20,377 bases of DNA, taken from an uncultured Treponema sp. GTDB lineage: Bacteria; Spirochaetota; Spirochaetia; Treponematales; Treponemataceae. This document shows positions 14,839 through 20,377 of the stretch, one piece after another. How positions within the stretch are numbered: position 1 is the first letter of the stretch; every line of letters begins with the position of its first letter. The stretch spans positions 1 to 20,377 of the forward strand of contig CALDIB010000062.1 in NCBI GenBank assembly GCA_937902125.1, in the 5' to 3' direction. The position numbers and the translations under genes are program-made. The notes under the pieces are model-generated. The model ran no database searches. It worked only from the letters and a program-made list of their open reading frames with translations, and was not told where the DNA came from.

Positions 14839-15800
14839 TGCTCGCTCTCCATTCTCTTTCTTGCGTGGACAACTGCCTTGACTGTTCCCAAAAGAATGAG
14901 AAACAGCATGGCGGCGCAATTGATGGCAAGTTGAAAATTGTTCTTTGCCAAAAGTCCAAGGCTTCCAAAATTTTCCAGCGCTTGGACAAAGGTGTCAAAG
15001 CGGCCCAAAAGGTAAAAGCAGTTGAGGGTTAAAATTACAAATGTGTCAAAGGTGATGTAAAACGCGTCCGCAAGCTTCCATTCGCTGGCGGAGATTACCG
15101 CTCCGACAGAAACAAGCGCCGCCATGATTGAAGAAAAAATCAGCCATTTAACGATTCCTTGGGACGAGGCTTTTGCCGCGTGAACCGTGATGGTTGCAAT
15201 CCCTTTTAAAAAGTTTTGCAAAACTGGCGGCGGCGTAAGGTTTTCGCCCACAATCGGATCTGAAAATCCGTATGCGTCTCTTTTAAAGTTCAAGTAGCCA
15301 CTGTCAAGAATCCGAATGGCGTTGTCTGTCTTGTCGGAGGAAAAATAGTCATTTTTGACCCTTATTCCGCTTACATAGTTTCCGCTGGCAAAAGTAAAAT
15401 AGTATAGGCTTCCGTTTATGTTTCTAAAATAGCCGGGCGTGAGGTCGTTTGAACTTTGCGCGGCAAAAAAATTTCTTTCTTGTGAAATTTTAAAGGATAT
15501 TGGCGCCAAGAAAAACCATGCCGACATTGAAAGAACGGCTATCGTGGCGCTTCCCAAAATTTTGTTGTATCTAGGATGGCGGATTAAAGTCAAAAGCAGG
15601 AACATCGGAACAAAAAGCAAAAGGACGGGAAACGCCGCGATCATTCCGCTTAAAAAGGCTTCTGCCGAAAGCGTGTTCATTTGCGAGCCGGCCACAAAAG
15701 ACGCCACTCCGTGGTAAAGCATTATCAAAAAGCCGCCGGCCGCGGTTCCAAAAACGCAAAGAAGAGCAAAGGCCAACATCTCAATTAGGACGGTCTTCAT
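14835..15800 (-). CDS. Six-helix membrane protein of unknown function (321 aa)
   Basis: Predicted helices fall at about residues 5-29, 50-73, 80-100, 205-230, 240-262 and 280-305. A soluble loop of about 100 residues (ISQERNFFAAQSS to NLTPPPVL) sits between the third and fourth and is probably periplasmic. No catalytic or transporter motif is visible and I do not recognise the family. Its arrangement (three helices, soluble domain, three helices) parallels that of its downstream partner, to which it is coupled by a 4-base overlap. ATG 15800 is chosen because the promoter at 15808-15836 ends seven bases before it. An in-frame TTG at 15836 is simply the first base of that -35 box. No ribosome binding site precedes the ATG. 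Confidence 0.83.
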   Translation of the reverse strand: MKTVLIEMLAFALLCVFGTAAGGFLIMLYHGVASFVAGSQMNTLSAEAFLSGMIAAFPVLLLFVPMFLLLTLIRHPRYNKILGSATIAVLSMSAWFFLAPISFKISQERNFFAAQSSNDLTPGYFRNINGSLYYFTFASGNYVSGIRVKNDYFSSDKTDNAIRILDSGYLNFKRDAYGFSDPIVGENLTPPPVLQNFLKGIATITVHAAKASSQGIVKWLIFSSIMAALVSVGAVISASEWKLADAFYITFDTFVILTLNCFYLLGRFDTFVQALENFGSLGLLAKNNFQLAINCAAMLFLILLGTVKAVVHARKRMESEQ

Positions 15801-15807
15801 TCTTTTT

Positions 15808-15836
15808 ATTTTAGCGCAAAAAAGATAATAAAACAA
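15808..15836 (-). promoter_or_regulatory. Promoter of the membrane-protein pair, predicted leaderless
   Basis: On the minus strand TTGTTT (15836-15831), 17 bases, TAAAAT (15813-15808), then seven bases to the ATG at 15800. The -35 is a weak match, the -10 is good. The spacing equals that of the divergent PilZ promoter. Confidence 0.55.
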
Positions 15837-15869
15837 CAGTTATATAGTAAAAATTAACAAATCTTTTAA

Positions 15870-15898
15870 TTGACAGACTGCGATATATGGGTTATCAT
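15870..15898 (+). promoter_or_regulatory. Promoter of the PilZ-ABC-F pair, predicted leaderless
   Basis: A perfect TTGACA (15870-15875), 17 bases, TATCAT (15893-15898), then seven bases, almost all T, to the ATG at 15906. No ribosome binding site is present. This is the best -35 box in the window. Confidence 0.75.
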
Positions 15899-15905
15899 TT
15901 TTTTT

Positions 15906-16742
15906 ATGGCGGAAAACCAACAGTCAATGTTTGGACACAAGGTAATTTTTCTCAACCCCGACTTTCCCGGCCACGGCGAAGTGTTCAGGCAATTGAGGGA
16001 AGATGAGTACGAATTCTTTTTTGTGGAAGACTTTCGCGACGCCAAGAACGTTTTGCGGGAGTTCAAGGATTCCATCTGCTTTGTTTTTGCAGATGAGTCT
16101 GTTCAGAAAAGAAAGACGATAAATTTTATTTTGTCATGCGCCGCGGACGAAAGCCTAAAGTCCACAATCTTCTATATTTTGACTTCCGATTTGGATTCAA
16201 AAGAAAAAAAGGCCCTTAAAGGCGCTTCCCCTTGCTATGAGGGAATGATAAAGCTTAATCCCAAGACGTTTTTTTTGGTTCAAGACATTGAAGGAAAGCT
16301 TGAGGAAAAAAACGCCAAGGGCAGGCGGCAATACGTGCGAGTTTCTTGTTCCGCTGACAAGAGCGCCGTGGCTTTGGCGCAATTGGACGGCTGCGCATAT
16401 AAGCTTAAAATGCACGACATAAGCATTGTGGGCTCCGCTTGTTCCATTGAGCCAAAGTTTTCGCAATTTTTTGAAAAGGGAACCGTGATTCCAACCATAT
16501 CCTTTAGTTTGGCCGGCAGGCAAATCTGGGTGGGCGGAGTGACCGTATACGGAATCTTCCCCGCTGACGGCGCCGTGAAATTGGTCTTGCTTTTTAAAAA
16601 GCCTCTTGTTGACGAAGACAAGTCTTTTGTGCACAGATACATTGGCGACAAATTTGAAGACGCCGTTGACACAATCATAAAAATCCATCCAAAAGACGAA
16701 AGCGATTACACAAAAGACTTTGGCAAAGACGAAGACAAATGA
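15906..16742 (+). CDS. PilZ domain protein, probable cyclic di-GMP receptor (278 aa)
   Basis: Residues about 137-255 are a PilZ domain. RRQYVR at 140-145 supplies the RxxxR motif and DISIVG at 171-176 the (D/N)xSxxG motif; together these bind cyclic di-GMP in known members. Residues 1-130 have the strand-helix rhythm of a receiver domain (VIFLNPDFPG, later EFFFVEDF, SICFVFADES, TIFYILTSD) without an obvious phosphorylation site, so it is likely a pseudo-receiver. The C-terminus is acidic and lysine-rich. The ABC-F start overlaps its stop by 4 bases (ATGA at 16739-16742), tying the two proteins together. ATG 15906 follows the promoter by seven bases. PilZ proteins in spirochaetes affect motility and virulence; the target here is unknown. 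Confidence 0.9.
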   Translation: MAENQQSMFGHKVIFLNPDFPGHGEVFRQLREDEYEFFFVEDFRDAKNVLREFKDSICFVFADESVQKRKTINFILSCAADESLKSTIFYILTSDLDSKEKKALKGASPCYEGMIKLNPKTFFLVQDIEGKLEEKNAKGRRQYVRVSCSADKSAVALAQLDGCAYKLKMHDISIVGSACSIEPKFSQFFEKGTVIPTISFSLAGRQIWVGGVTVYGIFPADGAVKLVLLFKKPLVDEDKSFVHRYIGDKFEDAVDTIIKIHPKDESDYTKDFGKDEDK

Positions 16743-18754
16743 ACCTGCTTTCAATCAAAAACCTTTCAAAAATGGGCCGCGAGGCCCCTTTGTTTTCCGA
16801 CGTGACGTTGGGCTTGGACGAAGGACAAAAGGCCGCGCTGATTGGAAAAAACGGCGCCGGAAAATCCACTTTGTTTAACTGCGTCGCGGGCGTTTTGGCT
16901 CCAGACAAAGGAAGCGTCGTCTTTAACAAGGAAGCGGGCTTTTCCTACCTTGCGCAAACGCCGGCCTTTGACGGCGACGACACGATTCGCGGCCACATCT
17001 TTAAAAGCGATTCCCCAAAACTTAAGGTCATAAACGAATATCAGGAACTTTGCCTTTCTTTGGGGAACATGAGCCCAAGCCAGGCGGAGCGCTTTTCCGC
17101 GCTTGAAAAAAAAATGAACGACACCGATTTGTGGAACTACGAGGCGCAAATCTCTTCGATACTTTCAACGCTGGGAATCCACGACCTTGACCGCAAGATG
17201 AAAACCCTCAGCGGCGGCATGGCCAAGAAAGTTGCGCTGGCCCAAGTCTTGGTGGAAGACACGAAAATTCTTTTGCTGGACGAGCCTACAAACCATTTGG
17301 ACATAAAGACAATTTCTTGGCTGGAAGATTATTTGCGGAACACAAGCCGCGCCGTCTTTATGGTGACCCACGACAGATATTTTTTGGACAGCGTTTGTTC
17401 CGACATTTACGAGCTGGAACGCGGGCGGCTTACTTTATACCATGGAAATTATTCCGAATATCTTGAAAAAAAAGAAAAGGAAATTCAAATCGCCAAGAAC
17501 ACCGACAGGCGCATTGAGTCGGTCTTGCGCTTTGAGCGCGACTGGCTTTTGCGCGGCCCTTGCGCTCGCGGAACAAAGGCCAAGGCGCGAATCCAGCGCG
17601 ACCAGCAGCTAATCGCGCATGAAAAATTTCAGGAAGACAAGGGCTTTAGCTTTGAGACCAAGGAAACGCGTCTGGGCGGAAAAATCTTGGAGCTTCATAG
17701 GCTTTCAAAAAATTTCCCGAAAGGCTTTGCCGAGGCCAACAGTATGTCATTCCCGGCAATGACAGGCGTCACTGGCAAAAATGCGGCCGCGACGTCGCCC
17801 GTCCTAAAAGACTTTTCCTACACATTCAGCAAGGGACAAAAAATCGGAATCTACGGCAACAACGGAAGCGGAAAGACGACGCTGCTGAACATGATCGCCG
17901 GCCGCCTTCCTCCCGACAGCGGAAACATCGTTCTTGGCGTGAACACCCATATCGCCTACTATGAGCAAAATCCGACATTCAAAGACTTGTCGATGACCTC
18001 GCTTGAATACATCGAAGAGGCGGCCGAATGGATCGAGCTCAACGACGGCAGAAAATTGAGCGCCGCGCTTTTTTTGAACGAGTTTAGCTTTGAAGGAAAA
18101 ATCCAGCATTCGCCTGTTTCGTCGTTGAGCGGCGGCGAGCGAAAGCGCCTTTACCTTGTCCGCCTTTTGATTTCAAACCCCAACTTCATCATCCTTGACG
18201 AGCCGACCAACGACTTTGACATTTGGACGATGAACATATTGGAAGACTTTTTGACCCAGTTCAAGGGCTGCCTTTTGGTCGTCAGCCACGACCGCTATTT
18301 TATGGACAAGGTTTGCGACACGCTTTTTATTTTGGAAGACGACGGAAGCGTGGCGGGCTTTGTGGGAAAATGTTCCGAGTACATCGAGCTTTTAAAGGAA
18401 AAGGAACGCGAGGCAGCCCGCGACTCTAAGCAAGCCCAAAAATCGGGCGGCGGACAAAACGGCGGCCAAGCGAAAAACGGCGCCTCATCAAATTCCAGCC
18501 AAGCCCCAGAGGCTCCGCAGGCTGCGCCTGCCAACAAGCCAAAAAAACTTTCGTTCAAAGAGCAAAAAGAATTCGCCGCCTTGGAAGCCGACATAGAAAC
18601 GCTTGAGGCGCGCAAGACCGAATTGGAAGGCTTTCTCTCAGGCGGCGAAAGCGGCTTTGCAAAGATCCGCGCCTGGAACGACGAGTACCAATCCCTGTCC
18701 GCCGCCCTTGACTCAAAATACGCGCGCTGGGAGGAACTGGCCGCGAAGGCTTAG
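16739..18754 (+). CDS. uup: ABC-F ATPase, Uup type (671 aa)
   Basis: This soluble protein carries two ATPase domains and no membrane part. Domain one has Walker A GKNGAGKST (36-44), signature LSGGMAKK (157-164) and Walker B LLLDEPTNHLD (178-188). Domain two has Walker A GNNGSGKTT (373-381), LSGGERKR and IILDEPTNDFD. Between them lies the ABC-F linker with the Uup-like LRGPCARGTKAKARIQR (271-287). After domain two comes a Gly/Gln/Ala-rich disordered stretch and a C-terminal coiled coil (LSFKEQKEFAALEADIETLE), the region that sets Uup apart and binds DNA in E. coli Uup. ABC-F proteins act on the ribosome. Residues about 330-355 are an insertion not expected between the start of domain two and its Walker A; it contains a palindromic element. 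Confidence 0.92.
   Translation: MNLLSIKNLSKMGREAPLFSDVTLGLDEGQKAALIGKNGAGKSTLFNCVAGVLAPDKGSVVFNKEAGFSYLAQTPAFDGDDTIRGHIFKSDSPKLKVINEYQELCLSLGNMSPSQAERFSALEKKMNDTDLWNYEAQISSILSTLGIHDLDRKMKTLSGGMAKKVALAQVLVEDTKILLLDEPTNHLDIKTISWLEDYLRNTSRAVFMVTHDRYFLDSVCSDIYELERGRLTLYHGNYSEYLEKKEKEIQIAKNTDRRIESVLRFERDWLLRGPCARGTKAKARIQRDQQLIAHEKFQEDKGFSFETKETRLGGKILELHRLSKNFPKGFAEANSMSFPAMTGVTGKNAAATSPVLKDFSYTFSKGQKIGIYGNNGSGKTTLLNMIAGRLPPDSGNIVLGVNTHIAYYEQNPTFKDLSMTSLEYIEEAAEWIELNDGRKLSAALFLNEFSFEGKIQHSPVSSLSGGERKRLYLVRLLISNPNFIILDEPTNDFDIWTMNILEDFLTQFKGCLLVVSHDRYFMDKVCDTLFILEDDGSVAGFVGKCSEYIELLKEKEREAARDSKQAQKSGGGQNGGQAKNGASSNSSQAPEAPQAAPANKPKKLSFKEQKEFAALEADIETLEARKTELEGFLSGGESGFAKIRAWNDEYQSLSAALDSKYARWEELAAKA
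17745..17764. repeat. Palindromic element inside the ABC-F coding region
   Basis: TGTCATT (17745-17751) and AATGACA (17758-17764) are perfect complements around CCCGGC. It falls in an extra segment of the ABC-F protein (residues 336-342, MSFPAMT), in frame. Palindromes of this GTCATTCCCG type are common as dispersed repeats between genes in many bacteria. Confidence 0.6.
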
Positions 18755-18795
18755 TCCGTTATGTCGGGCAAGGCCAAAAGCATGACGGGGTGCGT

Positions 18796-19503
18796 TCATT
18801 TTTTTACGCTTGCCGCCGCGAACGGGTCTTCCTTAATCTTTGTGTATTTCCAGTCGTAGCCGTGGGTGCTGGGGCGAAGGCCTTGGACGCGCTCGTTTTC
18901 GGCGCGAAGCTGGTCGCTTATCATTTTCTTAAAGGCTGTCATAAGCGGTTCCGGGTTGGCGGCGGGGTTGGCAAGTCCTGCCTCTTGCAATTCCTTGATT
19001 AGATAGTAGCAAGTTTCCACGGTGGAAACGCATTCAGGACGCGGCTCGTGCTTGAAGGTAAAAATCGATCGGTATTCTTTTGCGAAGGACATTTTTGGAA
19101 GGTCCAGCAAAAAGGGATTGTGCTGCAAGATTTTCCGCGAGCAAAACCAGGTTGCGTCAACGATTATCGGCATCAAGATTTTTCCCGCGGCCTTTTGCGG
19201 CAAGTCCGGCCTTTTTGCGTTCCAAGCGTCGTCTCCGGGGTAGAGCAAAAGCGGAAGGTATTTGGAATCGGACAAAAGGTCAAAAAGCCGTCTTCCGGGA
19301 ACATTGTCCTTTGTGTAGTCCAAGGCGACTAAAATTTCAGAGTCGGGAAGGCACAAGTGGCTTATGCGGCCGGTTCCTGTCCGCTGCCGCTTGGCTTCTT
19401 TTGGATGCATGAGAAAAATAAATTTTAAGCCCGATTGGACTGGCGGCTTTGTGTATTTGCACAAGCAGTAGTCCAGCGGGCGAAAGCACTTGTAGCAGCG
19501 CAT
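18796..19503 (-). CDS. DTW domain protein, tRNA-uridine aminocarboxypropyltransferase family (235 aa)
   Basis: Members of this family (E. coli TapT/YfiP, human DTWD1/2) add the 3-amino-3-carboxypropyl group from S-adenosylmethionine to uridine in tRNA. Seen here are four N-terminal cysteines likely to bind zinc (C3, C6, C13, C15: CYKCFRPLDYCLC), FLMHPKEAKRQRTGTGR, the defining D-x-T-W motif in VDATWFCSRK near residue 125, and the STVETCYYLIKEL helix. The C-terminus continues about 60 residues. ATG 19503 is chosen because it starts just before the first Cys. An in-frame TTG at 19527 adds eight residues and has no better ribosome binding site, so the start is uncertain. It follows trxA in the same direction after about 53 bases, probably in one transcript, and converges with the ABC-F gene. 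Confidence 0.87.
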   Translation of the reverse strand: MRCYKCFRPLDYCLCKYTKPPVQSGLKFIFLMHPKEAKRQRTGTGRISHLCLPDSEILVALDYTKDNVPGRRLFDLLSDSKYLPLLLYPGDDAWNAKRPDLPQKAAGKILMPIIVDATWFCSRKILQHNPFLLDLPKMSFAKEYRSIFTFKHEPRPECVSTVETCYYLIKELQEAGLANPAANPEPLMTAFKKMISDQLRAENERVQGLRPSTHGYDWKYTKIKEDPFAAASVKK

Positions 19504-19556
19504 TTTTTTGAGCGTGTCGCGGCGCAAAGTTTAAGTCATTCGCGCCTTTAACCTTT

Positions 19557-19868
19557 CTATTTCAGCATGTCCAAAAGGGCGTCTTTTCCTTGCGCTCCCA
19601 CTGATGAAGCGGAAACTTTTCCGTCCTTAAACACAAAGAAAGCGGGAATGCTCATCACGCCGTATTCTTGCGCCAAGTCGCCTTGTTCGTCAACGTTCAC
19701 CTTGCCCACTTTGTAAGAGCCGTCGCTTTCGTTTGCAAGCTCTTCCACGACAGGGCCCATCATCTGGCAGGGGCCGCACCAAGTCGCCCAAAAGTCAACC
19801 AGCACGGGAACTTTTGATTCCAAAACTTCCGCCTTGAAGTTTTCCGAGGTGAGTGTAATCTCAGCCAT
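19557..19868 (-). CDS. trxA: Thioredoxin (103 aa)
   Basis: A standard small thioredoxin. The WCGPC active site is at residues 30-34 (C31, C34), preceded by VDFWAT; the buried DF pair and the cis-proline loop MSIPAF (Pro75) are present, and GKVSASSVGA and the final helix are as expected. It reduces protein disulfides in the cytoplasm using electrons from TrxB, encoded at 7299-8237. ATG 19868 has a strong AGGAGG about six bases upstream. It heads a probable two-gene unit with the DTW protein. Upstream is an unusually long, hairpin-rich gene-free stretch and a good promoter, which suggests regulation within the leader. Confidence 0.97.
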   Translation of the reverse strand: MAEITLTSENFKAEVLESKVPVLVDFWATWCGPCQMMGPVVEELANESDGSYKVGKVNVDEQGDLAQEYGVMSIPAFFVFKDGKVSASSVGAQGKDALLDMLK

Positions 19869-20087
19869 ATTAGCCTCCTATAAAAAGTCAAGAAGGTCGT
19901 TTCAACAACCGAGTGACTTTTTAAGCCGCTTCGCAATGAGCCTGTCACAGACAGGTACGAGAAACGACAGTTAATAAGCAAGTTTGCGACGCAAACTTGT
20001 CAAGACAAAAAGCGACGCTATTTCAGGCCGCTTTTTGTCTATGCCTCCTTAATTCCGCTTTGACAAAATTAAATCGTATTCAATCTA
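19869..20087 (-). other. Long structured leader of trxA (gene-free)
   Basis: No coding frame is seen. Reading the minus strand from the promoter, four perfect stems occur. The first is AGACAAAAAGCG with CGCTTTTTGTCT (12 bp, 20040-20003, 14-base loop), terminator-like because its 3' arm holds five T. The second is CAAGTTTGC with GCAAACTTG (9 bp, 19999-19979, 3-base loop). The third is GTCGTTTC (19968-19961) with GAAACGAC (19903-19896), which encloses the fourth, CCTGTC with GACAGG (6 bp, 19955-19941). The enclosing stem ends about 12 bases before the trxA ribosome binding site. AAGGAGG occurs at 20049-20043 without a following start codon. This resembles an attenuator, riboswitch or processed small RNA, but matches no class I can name. 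Confidence 0.5.
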
Positions 20088-20116
20088 AATATACTAAAAT
20101 CGCCGCTTTTAGTCAA
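20088..20116 (-). promoter_or_regulatory. Promoter upstream of the trxA leader
   Basis: On the minus strand TTGACT (20116-20111), a 17-base spacer and TATATT (20093-20088). The expected start near 20081 gives a leader of about 210 bases. The tandem repeat array begins at the next base beyond the -35 box. Confidence 0.68.
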
Positions 20117-20377
20117 GGGCCGCTCGTAAATTTCTTTTCACGACCGTAACATTTTTTTCGAGCGGATCTCCGCAACGCTTCGCTTGCGGGCCTGGGCCGC
20201 TCGTAAATTTCTTTTCATGACCATAACTTTTTTTGCGAGCGGATTTCCGCAACGCTTCGCTTGCGGGCCTGGGCCGCTCGTAAATTTCTTTTCATGACCA
20301 TAACTTTTTTTGCGAGCGGATTTCCGCAACGCTTCGCTTGCGGGCCTGGGCCGCTCGTAAATTTCTTTTCATGACCA
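20117..20377. repeat. 77-bp tandem repeat array, at least 3.4 copies, continues past the window
   Basis: Copies start at 20117, 20194, 20271 and 20348 (the last cut by the window end). Copies two and three, and the visible part of four, are identical; copy one differs at five positions (unit positions 25, 30, 35, 42 and 52). Each unit holds two inverted repeats: CCGCTCG with CGAGCGG (unit 4-10 and 43-49) around an AT-rich segment, and CCGCAA with TTGCGG (54-59 and 68-73) around an 8-base loop. The joint between copies is near-palindromic (GCGGGCCTGGGCCGC). The period is not a multiple of three and no gene is supported. Confidence 0.95.

Noticed and set aside
15870..15905. TTG start that would extend the PilZ protein by 12 residues
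   Set aside because: It coincides with a perfect TTGACA -35 box with a good -10 downstream; the ATG at 15906 fits better.
19877..19905. A second promoter close to trxA (TTGAAA-17-TATAGG)
   Set aside because: The -10 is poor and a start there would remove the strong AGGAGG site, so the distant promoter is preferred.
19896..19968. A 73-base stem-closed segment of tRNA-like length
   Set aside because: There is no T-loop consensus, no D-arm and no anticodon arm on either strand, so it is not a tRNA.
20138..20329. A 63-codon open frame on the minus strand across the tandem repeats
   Set aside because: It arises from repeated units whose period is not a multiple of three, so each copy is read in a different frame. 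There is no coding signature.
20117..20377. Possible CRISPR array
   Set aside because: Whole 77-bp units are repeated end to end with no unique spacers and no cas genes, so this is a tandem repeat.

Overview
The window looks like chromosome of a host-associated spirochaete, most likely a Treponema of the gut, oral or rumen type. This is inferred from the gene content: a secreted two-domain NagZ, a MurA with Asp in place of the usual catalytic Cys, Rpn-type nuclease genes, a PilZ protein with a receiver-like N-terminus, and paired membrane proteins with little family resemblance. No rRNA, tRNA, CRISPR array or insertion sequence was found.

Left part (1-3921). This is a visibly AT-rich block, all on the minus strand, of small exported, hypothetical and nuclease-like genes. 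In transcription order it holds a protein with a fibronectin-like C-terminus (3639-3007), a CoiA-like nuclease (2991-1966), a small exported protein (1921-1694) followed by an intrinsic terminator, an exported hypothetical protein (1586-996), a 12-codon leader ORF (978-940), a 49-residue YqaE/Pmp3 proteolipid (937-788) and a partial gene that leaves the window (767-1). It reads as accessory DNA. It ends at a 282-base gene-free stretch with nested dyads.

Middle part (3922-12990). A plus-strand pair encodes an Rpn-family nuclease and an MmcQ/YjbR protein. A minus-strand trxB-nagZ pair overlaps by 4 bp and is divergent from a HAD phosphatase. The HAD gene converges on, and overlaps by 30 bp, a threonine synthase-like gene whose PLP lysine position is Arg. 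That gene is divergent from pepT, which is followed by murA.

Right part (12991-20377). Two coupled membrane proteins of unknown function (minus) are divergent from a coupled PilZ and Uup-type ABC-F pair (plus). A trxA-DTW domain pair follows on the minus strand. It is preceded by a long, hairpin-rich leader, a sigma70-like promoter and a 77-bp tandem repeat array that abuts the promoter and runs off the window.

The most notable signals are these. (1) Repeated sigma70-type promoters lie 35-36 bases from -35 to ATG, which predicts leaderless mRNAs for four or five genes. (2) Divergent promoter pairs share or overlap their -35 boxes, one through a self-complementary TTGCAA. (3) The ThrC-like protein lacks its PLP lysine and carries altered motifs elsewhere. 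(4) The trxA leader is structured and sits next to the repeat array. (5) A palindromic element lies in frame inside the ABC-F gene. None of these proves a new system. The leaderless/shared-promoter layout, the ThrC-like protein and the trxA leader are the best candidates for follow-up.
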